Source: Sandarakinorhabdus glacialis (GTDB taxonomy: Bacteria; Pseudomonadota; Alphaproteobacteria; Sphingomonadales; Sphingomonadaceae). Taken from it: DNA of 64,000 nt. Shown piece by piece: positions 1 to 8,030 of this stretch (position 1 is its first letter; the number at the start of each line of letters is the position of its first letter). The position numbers were made by a program, and so were the translations under genes. The stretch covers positions 529,247 to 593,246 of the forward strand of contig NZ_BMJM01000001.1 in assembly GCF_014643455.1 (NCBI RefSeq), written 5' to 3'. The notes beneath the pieces are model-generated. The model did no database searches. It was not told the DNA's origin and was given only the letters and a program-made list of their open reading frames with translations.

Positions 1-378
1 CATCAGCCACGCGCCATGACCGTTTCCGGTCATTCCGGGCACCAGCCCGAAATAAGCGATTTCGACTTCACCAGCTATCCGGAAATCGAGCTCGAGCATC
101 CCGACAGGTGTACCGTCACGGCGGGTTGCGATATGAATCCCGGTCGTCGGTGCGTCCAGGATGCTGGCAAGCATTGCGTCGTCGAGGACCAGGCGCCCAC
201 GCCACAGCCAGGGTGCGCCGATCTCACGGAACAGGGCGAGATAGCGCGTCCGATCGACGGGCGCCCGCCAATGCTCGAGGCGCAGTGCCGATTTCGATGG
301 ACCGCTCGCGGCCCGCGCCGCCAGCATTTCGAGGCTGGTGACGATGGTGGCGATGCTGCCGCTCGGGACCGAAATCAT
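1..378 (-). CDS. GNAT family N-acetyltransferase (partial, 3' end outside window)
   Basis: This minus-strand reading frame begins with ATG at 378 and stays open to the left edge, giving 126 codons. The visible C-terminal part carries a GNAT-like core: a beta strand ending VEIAYFGLVPG followed by a glycine-rich loop (TGNGHG), which is where GNAT enzymes bind the pyrophosphate of acetyl-CoA. Its start lies only two bases after the hemF stop codon on the same strand, so the two genes are almost certainly cotranscribed. The acetyl acceptor cannot be told from the sequence. The family call rests on the loop motif and fold order, since the protein is incomplete. Confidence 0.7.
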   Translation of the reverse strand, partial: MISVPSGSIATIVTSLEMLAARAASGPSKSALRLEHWRAPVDRTRYLALFREIGAPWLWRGRLVLDDAMLASILDAPTTGIHIATRRDGTPVGMLELDFRIAGEVEIAYFGLVPGMTGNGHGAWLM

Positions 379-380
379 GC

Positions 381-1235
381 TCAATCCCAGCGCGCCTCGG
401 GCGGCAGGCTCATCAGGATGGCGTCGACATTGCCGCCGGTCTTGAGACCGAATGTGGTACCCCGATCATAGACGAGGTTGAATTCGGCGTAGAGGCCGCG
501 ATAGCGCAGTTGCGTCAGGCGATCCGCGGCGCTGTATGGCTGGTGCATCTTTTCCCGAACAAGCCGCGGATAAATATCGAGAAAAGTCGCGCCGACATCT
601 TGGGTGAAGGCGAAGTCCTTGGCCCAGTCGCCGCTGTCGAGGTGATCGTAGAAGATGCCGCCGACACCGCGATGACGGTTGCGATGGGGCACCCAGAAAT
701 AATCCTCGGCCCATTTTTTATAGGCGGGATAGTAAGCCGGGTCGTGGCGGCCGGCCATTATACGCAGGGCGTCGTGGAAGGCTTTGGTCTGGCCATCGTC
801 GGGCAGGGCCGGGTTGAGATCTGCACCGCCGCCGAACCAGCGTCTGGTCGTGACAAGGAAGCGGGTGTTGAGGTGGACGGCCGGAACCAGCGGATTGAGG
901 GGGTGGATGACGAGGCTGATGCCGGTTGCGAAGAACCGGGGATCGTCGCTGGCGCCGTTTATCTGCTTGGCGAACTCGGGCGAGAATTCACCGTGGACGG
1001 TGGAAATGTTGACGCCGGCTTTTTCGAAGACACGGCCCTTGAGGACCGACATGACGCCGCCGCCGCCGTGGCCGCCGCCGGCATCGGGACGGTCCCAGGC
1101 AGTTCGCTGGAAACGTCCGGCGGGCGCGGGGCCGGCTGCTTCATCTTCAAGGCGTTCGAGCGCGGAGCAGATGTCGTCGCGAAGCCGCGAGAACCATGAT
1201 TGTGCAGCGCGTTGCTGATCGTCGAGTTCGTACAT
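381..1235 (-). CDS. hemF: oxygen-dependent coproporphyrinogen III oxidase
   Basis: HemF oxidatively decarboxylates coproporphyrinogen III to protoporphyrinogen IX in the cytoplasm, an O2-dependent step of haem synthesis. The 284-residue protein has the usual family length and the characteristic blocks: a HGEFSPEF region, the HPLNPLVPAVHLNTRF block, WFGGGADLNP, and HRNRHRGVGGIFYD, ending with the conserved RYRGLYAEFNLVYDRGT and LKTGGN stretches. The ATG at 1235 starts MYELDDQQ. It is divergent from petA, with about 205 bp of shared upstream DNA, which places haem supply next to the haem-using bc1 complex. The downstream GNAT gene is two bases away. Confidence 0.96.
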   Translation of the reverse strand: MYELDDQQRAAQSWFSRLRDDICSALERLEDEAAGPAPAGRFQRTAWDRPDAGGGHGGGGVMSVLKGRVFEKAGVNISTVHGEFSPEFAKQINGASDDPRFFATGISLVIHPLNPLVPAVHLNTRFLVTTRRWFGGGADLNPALPDDGQTKAFHDALRIMAGRHDPAYYPAYKKWAEDYFWVPHRNRHRGVGGIFYDHLDSGDWAKDFAFTQDVGATFLDIYPRLVREKMHQPYSAADRLTQLRYRGLYAEFNLVYDRGTTFGLKTGGNVDAILMSLPPEARWD

Positions 1236-1440
1236 GGGTGTCCTTTAGCCGCATCGCCATAATCCGTGAAAGCCCGATATATTCCCTGTGTCATGCGAGG
1301 CAGCAACGACTGGGCATGGCTCCGCGCCGAACGGTCTCCAAAATCGGCGTTGCGTTCCGGACCATGACGAGTCTATTGCCAGACGCGGACGTGGTGCCTT
1401 GCGGCATCGCGCGAAGAATTTTACTTTTCAGAGGTCTTTG

Positions 1441-2007
1441 ATGGCTAGCGAGACGCGGCTTCCCCTCGATACCGACCTGCCCCCGGATGGGGAACGGCGG
1501 CGAGACTTTCTTTACGTTGCGACGGGCGCCTTTGCGGCAGTTGGTGCGGCCGCGTTTGTCTGGCCGATGATCAACCAGATGAATCCTTCCGCCGACGTGC
1601 GGGCGATGGCGTCGATCGATCTCGACCTGGCTTCGGTCGAACCGGGGCAGGCGATCAAGGTCAGCTGGCGCGGCAAGCCGGTTTTTGCTCGGCAATTGAC
1701 GCCGGCCGAGATCCAGCAAGCCAATGCTGTCAACGTTTCGACGCTGCGCGACCCGCAGACGCTGGCCGAGCGGACCAAGCCCGGCAGCGAGAAGTGGCTG
1801 ATTACGCTGGGCGTTTGCACCCATCTGGGCTGTGTTCCCCTCGGGGCCGGCCAGGGTGAAGTTCGCGGTGACTTCGGCGGATATTTCTGCCCGTGCCACG
1901 GTTCGCACTATGATACGGCGGCGCGTATCCGCAAGGGTCCGGCGCCGAAGAACCTCGAGGTTCCGCAATATGCATTCAAGACGCCCACGTCCGTGACGAT
2001 CGGCTGA
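1441..2007 (+). CDS. petA: ubiquinol-cytochrome c reductase Rieske iron-sulfur subunit
   Basis: This is the Rieske [2Fe-2S] subunit of the cytochrome bc1 complex, which passes electrons from ubiquinol to cytochrome c1. The 188-residue protein starts at ATG 1441 after an AGAGG ribosome site. A twin-arginine-like segment (GERRRDFLY) precedes one membrane anchor at about residues 25-45. The cluster motifs are intact: CTHLGC at 126-131 and CPCHGS at 150-155, so the ligands are Cys126, His128, Cys150 and His153, with Cys131 and Cys152 as the disulfide pair. The open frame continues upstream to 1288, but that part is not family-like. petB follows 10 bp later. Confidence 0.97.
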   Translation: MASETRLPLDTDLPPDGERRRDFLYVATGAFAAVGAAAFVWPMINQMNPSADVRAMASIDLDLASVEPGQAIKVSWRGKPVFARQLTPAEIQQANAVNVSTLRDPQTLAERTKPGSEKWLITLGVCTHLGCVPLGAGQGEVRGDFGGYFCPCHGSHYDTAARIRKGPAPKNLEVPQYAFKTPTSVTIG

Positions 2008-2017
2008 GGAGGATCAG

Positions 2018-3334
2018 ATGAGTTTTCCCTGGGCAAAGCACTATCAGCCGACGAGCGATCTCGGCAAATACATGGACAGCCGGCTGCCATTGCCGCGTTT
2101 TGTTCATGGGGCATTAGGGGCCGGATATCCGACGCCGAAGAATTTGAATTACTTTTATAACTTCGGCGTCCTCGCCGGTGTTGCACTGGTTGTTCAGATC
2201 ATCACCGGCATCATTCTCGGTATGCACTATGCGGCTAATACGACGGTTGCCTTTGACTCGGTCGAGCACATCATGCGCGACGTCAGTGGTGGCTGGATGT
2301 TCCGATACATGCACGCTGTCGGTGCCAGTTTCTTCTTTGCCGTTGTTTATATCCACATTTTCCGGGGACTTTATTACGGCTCGTTTAAACCGCCGCGGGA
2401 AGTCCTTTGGATGCTCGGATTGGTTATCTTCCTGCTGATGATGGCGACAGCCTTCATGGGTTATGTTTTGGTCTGGGGCCAGATGAGCTTCTGGGGTGCT
2501 GCGGTCATCACCGGGTTGTTCTCGGCGCTGCCGATTGTCGGCGAGGCCATCCAGACGTGGCTGCTCGGCGGTTTTGCGCCTGATAATGCGACGCTCAATC
2601 GGTTCTTTTCGTTACATTACCTGCTCCCGTTCGTGATTTTCGGGGTCATCATCCTGCATATCTGGGCGCTGCACATTCCAGGCTCGAACAACCCGACAGG
2701 CGTCGATGTGAAGGGGCCACAGGATACGGTACCGTTTCATCCCTATTACACGGCCAAGGACTTTTTCGGGCTCGGCGTCTATTTGACGATCTTTGCTGCG
2801 GTCGTGTTCTTTGCACCTAATGTGCTGGGCGAGGCCGACAATTACATCCCGGCAAACCCGCTCTCGACGCCGGCGCATATCGTGCCTGAGTGGTATTTCT
2901 GGCCGTTTTACGCCATTTTGCGTGCGTTCACGACGGACCTCTTCTTCATTCCAGCAAAGTTGCTCGGGGTGTTGGCGATGTTCGCGGCGATCCTGCTGCT
3001 GTTCTTCCTGCCCTGGCTGGATACGTCGCCGGTGCGTTCGAACTCGTACCGTCCGCTTAATCGCATCCTTTTCTGGGTATTTGTTGCCGTTTGCCTGGTT
3101 CTGGGCGTCTGCGGTGGCAAGCCGGCCGAGGAGCCATGGGTTCGGCTAAGCCAGATCTTCACGGCGTATTATTTTGCGCATTTCCTCATCATCACGCCGC
3201 TGGTCAGCCGCTTTGAAAAGACATTGCCGCTGCCTAACTCGATCTCCGAAGCGGTTCTTGCCAAATACGGCAAGCCGTCGCCTGCCGCGACAGCAGCGGG
3301 TGTCGGTGCTGCTGCTCCGCAGCCGGCTGAATAA
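2018..3334 (+). CDS. petB: cytochrome b of the bc1 complex
   Basis: Cytochrome b is the membrane core of complex III and holds the quinol-oxidising and quinone-reducing sites with two b haems. The 438-residue protein has the whole family layout: a start MSFPWAKHY after an AGGAGG site, the first helices with [18 protein letters not shown], histidine-bearing helices ([10 protein letters not shown] and [10 protein letters not shown]), the quinol-site [15 protein letters not shown] motif, and a C-terminal membrane domain. A short Pro/Ala-rich tail ends the protein. It lies between petA and petC with gaps of 10 and 11 bp, so the three genes form one operon. Codon third positions are less G-biased than in many neighbours, as expected for a well-expressed gene. 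Confidence 0.98.
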   Translation: MSFPWAKHYQPTSDLGKYMDSRLPLPRFVHGALGAGYPTPKNLNYFYNFGVLAGVALVVQIITGIILGMHYAANTTVAFDSVEHIMRDVSGGWMFRYMHAVGASFFFAVVYIHIFRGLYYGSFKPPREVLWMLGLVIFLLMMATAFMGYVLVWGQMSFWGAAVITGLFSALPIVGEAIQTWLLGGFAPDNATLNRFFSLHYLLPFVIFGVIILHIWALHIPGSNNPTGVDVKGPQDTVPFHPYYTAKDFFGLGVYLTIFAAVVFFAPNVLGEADNYIPANPLSTPAHIVPEWYFWPFYAILRAFTTDLFFIPAKLLGVLAMFAAILLLFFLPWLDTSPVRSNSYRPLNRILFWVFVAVCLVLGVCGGKPAEEPWVRLSQIFTAYYFAHFLIITPLVSRFEKTLPLPNSISEAVLAKYGKPSPAATAAGVGAAAPQPAE

Positions 3335-3345
3335 GGGTCAAATCG

Positions 3346-4176
3346 ATGGTTCGTCTTGGCGCTTTGGCCGTTGGCCTGTTTTTCTGCATTGCCGTCCTGT
3401 GGGGCGCGGTGCAGCCGCGCGATGCGGTTCCGCGTGATCCGATCAAGGAAGCCCATGAGCATCCCGAGCAGATTGCCTGGACGCATAATGGCGCTGGAAA
3501 CCTTGGGGTATTCGGCACTTTCGATCGTGGGCAGTTGCAGCGCGGCTTCCAGGTTTACAAGGAAGTTTGCTCGGCTTGTCACTCGCTGAACCGGGTGGCG
3601 TTTCGTGATCTGGCGGCGCTTGGGTTTACCGGGCCGCAGATCAAGGCGATTGCTGCCGATTACCAAGTGCCCTCGGTCGACGAAAATGGTGAGGCGGCGA
3701 CGCGGCCGGCGACGGCAGCCGATCGTTTGCCGCTGGTCTATGCCAATGAGACGGCTGCTCGTGCGGCGCAAAATGGCGCACTTCCGCCGGATTTGTCGCT
3801 GATTACCAAGGCGCGGCCGGATGGCACCAACTATCTTCGGTCTTTGTTGCTGGGATATCGGGACAAGGTTCCGGCCGGGCTGACGGCGTCGCCGGGTCTG
3901 CATTACAACCCGTGGTTCCATTCGGTATTCATTGCGATGCCGCCGCCGCTGGTTGCTGATGACCAGGTGACTTATGCCGATGGTACCAAGGGCACCAAGG
4001 ACCAGTATGCCACTGATGTTTCAGTGTTTTTGACTTGGGCTGCGGAGCCGAAGCTGGAGGCGCGCAAGCAGATCGGAGTAGCTTCGATCCTGTTCCTGCT
4101 GATCATCACCGGGCTTGGTTACCTGAGTTACAAAAAGGTCTGGGCCGATATCAAGGGCAAGGGTAAATCTGCCTGA
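3346..4176 (+). CDS. petC: cytochrome c1 of the bc1 complex
   Basis: Cytochrome c1 accepts electrons from the Rieske centre and hands them to soluble or membrane cytochrome c. The 276-residue protein begins with a signal segment (MVRLGALAVGLFFCIAVLWG) and holds the covalent haem motif CSACH at residues 75-79, followed by the usual SLNRVAFRDL. A later SPGLHYNPWFH block and a methionine in the FIAMPPPL stretch are the family's distal haem region (likely Met axial ligand). A C-terminal helix (ASILFLLIITGLGYLSYKKVW) anchors it in the membrane. It is the last gene of the petABC operon and is followed at once by a rho-independent terminator. Confidence 0.97.
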   Translation: MVRLGALAVGLFFCIAVLWGAVQPRDAVPRDPIKEAHEHPEQIAWTHNGAGNLGVFGTFDRGQLQRGFQVYKEVCSACHSLNRVAFRDLAALGFTGPQIKAIAADYQVPSVDENGEAATRPATAADRLPLVYANETAARAAQNGALPPDLSLITKARPDGTNYLRSLLLGYRDKVPAGLTASPGLHYNPWFHSVFIAMPPPLVADDQVTYADGTKGTKDQYATDVSVFLTWAAEPKLEARKQIGVASILFLLIITGLGYLSYKKVWADIKGKGKSA

Positions 4177-4199
4177 GTTTTCGGACAGTTCGGGAATTG

Positions 4200-4227
4200 G
4201 GGCGGTCACCTGGTGGCCGCCCTTTTT
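4200..4227 (+). terminator. rho-independent terminator of petABC
   Basis: A GC-rich hairpin with arms GGGCGGTCA and TGGCCGCCC around a five-base loop is followed directly by TTTTT. It lies 24 bp after the petC stop and 18 bp before the apt start, so it should end the bc1 transcript, although apt may receive some read-through. Confidence 0.85.
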
Positions 4228-4244
4228 CGTTCAAGGGGTTGAGA

Positions 4245-4775
4245 ATGAACGATGATTTGCGCAGGCTGATTAGAACGATCCCGGATTATCCAAAACCTGG
4301 CGTGCAGTTTCGGGATATCTCGACGCTTTTGCTCGATGGAACTGGGTTCCGGATGACGATTGAACGGCTGGCGGCGGCGGTCGGGCCGGTGCCGAACCTG
4401 ATTGCCGGGATCGAGGCGCGGGGGTTCATCTTTGGCGCGGCGCTGGCGCAGGTGATGGGGTGTGGACTGGTTTTATTGCGCAAGAAGAACAAGTTACCGG
4501 GGATGGTGACTGGGATCAACTATGCGCTGGAATATGGTGTCGACCGGATCGAGATGCATTCCGATGCGGTTTCGCCGGGGGCGCGGGTGGTGCTGGTCGA
4601 TGATTTGATCGCGACTGGAGGGACGGCGCTGGCGGGGGTCGAGCTGCTAAGATCGGCGGGTGCAGTGGTCGATATTGCGGCGTTTGTCATCGATCTGCCC
4701 GACCTTGGCGGGGCGGGGCATTTGCGGGCAAAAGGGGTCGATGTGAAGACGTTGGTGGGGTTCGCCGGGGATTGA
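4245..4775 (+). CDS. apt: adenine phosphoribosyltransferase
   Basis: Apt salvages adenine by joining it to PRPP to give AMP, in the cytoplasm. The protein starts MNDDLRRLIRTIPDYPKPGVQFRDI at ATG 4245, preceded by AAGGGG, and is 176 residues, the usual Apt length. The conserved IEARGFIFGAALA block is at about residues 60-72 and the PRPP loop VVLVDDLIATGGTA at about 115-128. A TTG 48 bp upstream would lengthen the protein into the petC terminator and is rejected. It stands alone after the bc1 operon. Confidence 0.96.
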   Translation: MNDDLRRLIRTIPDYPKPGVQFRDISTLLLDGTGFRMTIERLAAAVGPVPNLIAGIEARGFIFGAALAQVMGCGLVLLRKKNKLPGMVTGINYALEYGVDRIEMHSDAVSPGARVVLVDDLIATGGTALAGVELLRSAGAVVDIAAFVIDLPDLGGAGHLRAKGVDVKTLVGFAGD

Positions 4776-4890
4776 GCCGGGGTGGTCGAGGGTGTGATTG
4801 CGCCCTTGGACGGGATGTTTGCGGTATGTTTGGGGAAGCGCGTAGGATTTGCGCGTGGAAATGCTGCGGCGGGTGGTGGCCGCCGGGCAG

Positions 4891-4924
4891 GTAGCTGGGT
4901 CCCGGGGCGAGCCCGGGATGACAG
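4891..4924. repeat. short palindromic intergenic repeat, family A (CCCGGG type)
   Basis: TAGCTGGGTCCCGGGGCGAGCCCGGGATGACAG-like unit: the arms CCCGGG and CCCGGG form a hairpin, bounded by the TGGGT/ATGACAG ends. A near-identical copy is at 14641-14674 and a shorter relative at 40883-40911. Confidence 0.8.
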
Positions 4925-4967
4925 GTTGGTAGAGGAGGTTGGCGCCGTCGATTGGGCGCGGGGCTAG

Positions 4968-4997
4968 ACTGGATGCCAGCCTTCGCTGGCATGACAG
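4968..4997. repeat. short palindromic intergenic repeat, family A (GCCAGC type)
   Basis: The unit CTGGATGCCAGCC-TTC-GCTGGCATGACAG forms a hairpin with arms ATGCCAGC and GCTGGCAT. Exact or near-exact copies lie at 5441-5469 and 14574-14602. The 235-bp gap between apt and the next gene consists largely of this copy and the one at 4891; I see no gene there. Confidence 0.85.
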
Positions 4998-5010
4998 GCT
5001 TGGAAGGGGC

Positions 5011-5340
5011 TTAGCGGCCCTTTTTGCGGGCGGCGTAGCGGGCGTCGCGGGCGGCTTTTTGGGCGGCTTCGCGGGCGATGCCTTCGAGGCGGGCGTGTTC
5101 GGCGGCGACGACTGCCTGGGCCTCCTTGGCGAGGCGGGCCTCTTCGGCGCGGACGGCGGCTTCGGCGCGTTCCTTCTTGCGTTCTTCCTCGCGCTCGGCG
5201 CGCTTTTCGGCGGCGCGGGCGCGTGCGGCCAATGCCGCTTCGTCTGGCGGCGGCGCGCTCTTGAATTTGGTGAGAGCTGCCTTGCGGGCGTCGGCCGCCG
5301 CGGTGGCGCGGTCGGTGTGATCGGGGAGTTTGAAAGCCAT
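5011..5340 (-). CDS. small charged coiled-coil protein, DUF6481-like
   Basis: The 109-residue protein starts MAFKLPDHTDRATAAADARKAAL and is almost entirely Ala, Arg, Glu and Lys after residue 35, which predicts one long helix or coiled coil. It ends ARYAARKKGR. It has no signal peptide or membrane segment. The N-terminal MAFK start and overall composition match small uncharacterised sphingomonad proteins that I know as DUF6481, but this is from memory of the family and the function is unknown. It is monocistronic and flanked on both sides by family A repeats. Confidence 0.7.
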   Translation of the reverse strand: MAFKLPDHTDRATAAADARKAALTKFKSAPPPDEAALAARARAAEKRAEREEERKKERAEAAVRAEEARLAKEAQAVVAAEHARLEGIAREAAQKAARDARYAARKKGR

Positions 5341-5440
5341 ATTCGGCGCTCTTTAGCGGTGAGTTCATTCCGCTGCAATGGCGTGTGTGGATTGGGCGGC
5401 AATCGGGTGGGATTCCGGGAGAGCGAGTCCGGCGGGGAGG

Positions 5441-5469
5441 CTGGATGCCAGCCTTCGCTGGCATGACAG
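5441..5469. repeat. short palindromic intergenic repeat, family A (GCCAGC type)
   Basis: This is a copy of the CTGGATGCCAGC / GCTGGCATGACAG hairpin unit, 100 bp upstream of the DUF6481-like gene and 57 bp before a decayed gene. Confidence 0.85.
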
Positions 5470-5525
5470 TTAGAAGGGAGTTGTAACGTTGGCGGAAGGG
5501 AATCTGGTCGGCTATGGAACCGGGG

Positions 5526-6110
5526 ATGCGCCGTATCCTGCTGATCCTTGTTCTTTTGGCCGCGGCGGTGATCGTTGGCTTGTGGCGCGGTTGATCGACC
5601 TGCTGGCGCGGCACACCAAGGCGCGCAATATCGACGTGCTGACCTATAGCGCAGGCGGCACCGTCGGCAGCGACGGGCTGGCCTTGGTCGGGCGCGAGGC
5701 GCTTCGCAAAGGCGCGGTGGATCCGCGGCTGGGCGAGGTCTATCCCTGGGTGAGCAGCGACGTGCTGGTGGCGTTGCTGTTTCATCTGCCGCCGGGGGAG
5801 CGGGGGCTGGTGGCGGGGAAGACCGAACTGGCGCCGGGCAAGGTGGCGGAATATTGGTCGTTTCCGGCGGATTATCCGGAGCGGTTGCCGTGGGTGATGG
5901 CGGGGTTGCGGGAGCGGGGTCGGGGAGGTGGCGGTGGTCGCGCCGGCGGTGGGCGAGGCGAGGTCGCGGGCGCGGAAGGACGAGGTGGCCGGGCGGTTGC
6001 TGGCAGAGCGGGATCGGGTTCGGCGGCAGGGCTTGTTGCGCTTCGTGCGACAGGTGGCGTTATGCGGGTTCGACTGTGCTGGTTGCACGATGGATGCTGA
6101 AACAAGTTAA
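5526..6110 (+). pseudogene. decayed secreted or anchored alpha/beta-hydrolase-like gene
   Basis: An ATG at 5526 opens a perfect membrane-anchor start (MRRILLILVLLAAAVIVGLW) that hits a TGA at 5592. In another frame the DNA then reads RLIDLLARHTKARNIDVL and TYSAGGTVGS, an alpha/beta-hydrolase nucleophile-elbow-like stretch, and carries on to about 5920. After that a third frame (from 5928) reads a charged C-terminus that ends at 6110. The three pieces together look like one gene broken by indels, with probable loss of the N-terminal half of the hydrolase domain. A 203-codon frame from 5489 to 6100 exists, but its ends are out of phase with the anchor. Function is not assigned beyond the hydrolase-like stretch. 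Confidence 0.5.
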
Positions 6111-6118
6111 GCATGACG
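6089..6118. repeat. short palindromic repeat, family C
   Basis: The unit GGATGCTGAAACAAGTTAAGCATGACG, in which GATGCTGAA / TTAAGCATGA can pair, overlaps the end of the decayed hydrolase-like gene. A second copy is at 50167-50195. Confidence 0.7.
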
Positions 6119-6214
6119 AACGCTTATATTTGGGGGTCCTTGCGCGATGGTGCCGCAGGGGGAACGGGCGTTGCCCGGTGATTGTTTTCCGTGTCGTAGT
6201 GACAGGAGAGCAGG

Positions 6215-6580
6215 ATGGACGACGATCGGATCTGGGCCTTCGAGGAGAGCCTGTGGGTTGGCGATGCGGCGCATTATCACGAGTTGATCGACGACGAATG
6301 CGTGATGGTGCTGCCGGCGCCGCCGTTCGTGATGAGCGGGGCCGAGGCGATCGAGGCGGTGTCGTCGACGCCGCGCTGGGAGCGGGTGGAGTTCAGCGAG
6401 CAACAGGTCAAGCGGCCGCAGGAGGGGCTGATCGTCATTGCCTATCATGTGGTTGCCAGCCGGGAAGGCAGCGATCCCTATTCGGCCTATTGCACGACGG
6501 TGATGCGGTGGTTGTCGCATGAGGTCTGGCGGGTGGTCCAGCATCAGCAGACGTTGCGGGGTGTCGTAGGGGGTGGTTGA
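6215..6580 (+). CDS. DUF4440/SnoaL-like (NTF2 fold) protein
   Basis: The 121-residue protein begins MDDDRIWAFEESLWVGDAAHYHELIDDECVMVLP, which is the usual opening of NTF2-like small proteins: a first helix with a Trp, then 'Y..L.D..' leading into a strand. The middle has GAEAIEAVSSTPRWERVEFSE and the end VMRWLSHEVWRVVQHQQT, again matching DUF4440-like order. An AGGAG site lies just before the ATG. It is monocistronic. Such proteins can be enzymes or binding proteins, and nothing here points to a ligand. Confidence 0.75.
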   Translation: MDDDRIWAFEESLWVGDAAHYHELIDDECVMVLPAPPFVMSGAEAIEAVSSTPRWERVEFSEQQVKRPQEGLIVIAYHVVASREGSDPYSAYCTTVMRWLSHEVWRVVQHQQTLRGVVGGG

Positions 6581-6640
6581 CGGCGTCTGGTCGTCCGTCG
6601 AGTGATGGGGCGAGTATTGTTGTCCTGTTAGTTCGGGCAC

Positions 6641-6693
6641 ACCCTCACCCGGCGCGCTGGCGCGCGTCTCGCCTCTCCCGCAAGCGGGAGAGG
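6641..6693. repeat. palindromic repeat, family B
   Basis: This is the prototype of the commonest repeat in the window: CCCTCACCCGGCGCGC-TGG-CGCGCGTCTCGCC followed by CTCTCCCGC-AA-GCGGGAGAGG. It has two hairpins, a variable one in the middle and a conserved CTCTCCCGC/GCGGGAGAG one at the right. It fills most of the gap between the NTF2-like gene and the esterase-like gene. Confidence 0.85.
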
Positions 6694-6697
6694 AGGC

Positions 6698-7288
6698 TTA
6701 TGCGAACATTCCGGACTCGAGGAACGCCAGGGTCTGGGCGATGACGCGTTTGTCGCCGACCATCATCGTGTGCTGGACGGGCAGGGTGATGTGACCCGTC
6801 ATGCCTTCGATCTTCGTGGCGGCGACGCAGACCTTGCCGTCGTTGGCGCCGGGGAGGAACAGGCGGGGCAGGATGGGGTCGAAGGGGCGGTCGCCGGCGA
6901 TGATGCCGAGGGGATAATCGACTGTCCCGAGCTGGCGTTCCTCGGCCGGCGTGCGGCGGGTGCGGAGATGGGCACTGTTGGGGCCGAGAATGAGATTGTC
7001 TAGCCTGAGCGATTGCAGCGCATCCGCGAGGTTGCTGCCGCTGTTGGGCGGGGCGAGCATGACGACGCGTCCGAGACTTTCGGGGCGGTGGGCGGTGATA
7101 TAGGCGCGGGTGACGAGGCCGCCGAGTGAATGGGTGACGAAGTGGAGCGGGCCGGGGTGCTCGCGGGTGAAGGCGCGGATGCGCGGTTGCAGCCAGGCGA
7201 GGATTTCGGACATCGTGCCGCGCGAGTTGTACCACGGCGACAGTATTGCGTAGCCGGCCGGCCGGAGCGCGGCGGCGACACTGCGCAT
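6698..7288 (-). CDS. alpha/beta hydrolase, esterase/lipase-like (5' end unclear or frameshifted)
   Basis: From the ATG at 7288 the product is 196 residues with a clear lipase-type nucleophile elbow (HFVTHSLGGLVTRAY, about residues 48-62), a later VVMLAPPNSGSNLADAL, an acidic-residue region near GANDGKV, and a His in LPVQHTMMVGD. The same frame stays open upstream to 7378 and there encodes GAVVLLHGLGRTSFS, the oxyanion-hole HG motif expected at the start of this fold. That extension has no ATG, GTG or TTG. The nearest ATG (7359) is in another frame. So either the start is non-standard or a one-base indel has broken the 5' end. The substrate is unknown. Confidence 0.7.
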   Translation of the reverse strand: MRSVAAALRPAGYAILSPWYNSRGTMSEILAWLQPRIRAFTREHPGPLHFVTHSLGGLVTRAYITAHRPESLGRVVMLAPPNSGSNLADALQSLRLDNLILGPNSAHLRTRRTPAEERQLGTVDYPLGIIAGDRPFDPILPRLFLPGANDGKVCVAATKIEGMTGHITLPVQHTMMVGDKRVIAQTLAFLESGMFA

Positions 7289-7475
7289 CGAGAAGCTGGT
7301 GCGGCCGAGACCGTGGAGAAGGACAACGGCGCCTTTTGCGCGCTCGGTGGTGAAATCATGGCGTCGCTTTCGGGGTCGTTACGGTGCGACGATGAGGCAT
7401 GTCGCGACCGGCGGCAATGTGGAACCGGGTTGCCGGGCTAGTGGTTTGGCAAGCGTCATCAAAAGGAGACGCATT

Positions 7476-7973
7476 GTGGCAAGTGATCAGGAAATCGCCG
7501 GAAAGTTCTGGAAGACGCTCGATTCCGACCGGACCGTAATGCTCGGGCTCGAGGGCCATGAAGACGGCCACCTGCGGCCTATGACGGCGCAAGTTGAAGA
7601 TAACGATACGGGCCGCGGGCCGATCTGGTTCTTCACGTCGGACGACAACGGCATTGTCGAGGCGATCCGCGGCGGCGCGTCCGGACGCGCGACGGCGACG
7701 CTGGTTTCAAAGGGGCACGAGCTGTTTGCCTCGTTCGACGGGACGCTTGCCGAGCATAATGACCAGGCGACGATCGACCGGTTGTGGAACCCGTTCGTCG
7801 CGGCGTGGTACAGCGGCAAGGATGATCCCAAGCTCGTGCTGTTGCGCATGGAGCCGGGTAATGCGGTGATCTGGCTCAACGAGAATAATCTGTTCGCGGC
7901 GGTCAAGATGCTGATCGGGATCGATCCCAAGGTCGACGCCAAGGACAAGGTGGCGCAGGTTTCGCTCGGGTAG
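7476..7973 (+). CDS. pyridoxamine 5'-phosphate oxidase-fold (general stress) protein
   Basis: The 165-residue protein starts with GTG 7476, six bases after a strong AAAGGAGAC ribosome site, and reads MASDQEIAGKFWKTLDSDRTVMLGL. The order of blocks (a helix ending FWKTL, then VMLGLEGHEDGHLRPMTAQ, then GPIWFFTSDDNGIVEAI) matches the flavin-binding split-barrel proteins of the general stress protein 26 type. These bind FMN or F420-like cofactors, and their substrates are mostly unknown. A longer frame to 7299 overlaps the esterase gene's 5' end and is rejected. It precedes a membrane protein gene by 57 bp. Confidence 0.85.
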   Translation: MASDQEIAGKFWKTLDSDRTVMLGLEGHEDGHLRPMTAQVEDNDTGRGPIWFFTSDDNGIVEAIRGGASGRATATLVSKGHELFASFDGTLAEHNDQATIDRLWNPFVAAWYSGKDDPKLVLLRMEPGNAVIWLNENNLFAAVKMLIGIDPKVDAKDKVAQVSLG

Positions 7974-8030
7974 GACTTGCCCGTTCCCCGGGGGTCGGCC
8001 AATGCTGGCCGATCTTCGGGGGAGGGCTTG

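Noticed and set aside
4782..4967. Possible 61-codon gene after apt
   Set aside because: The frame runs through two palindromic repeats and has no ribosome site or family features.
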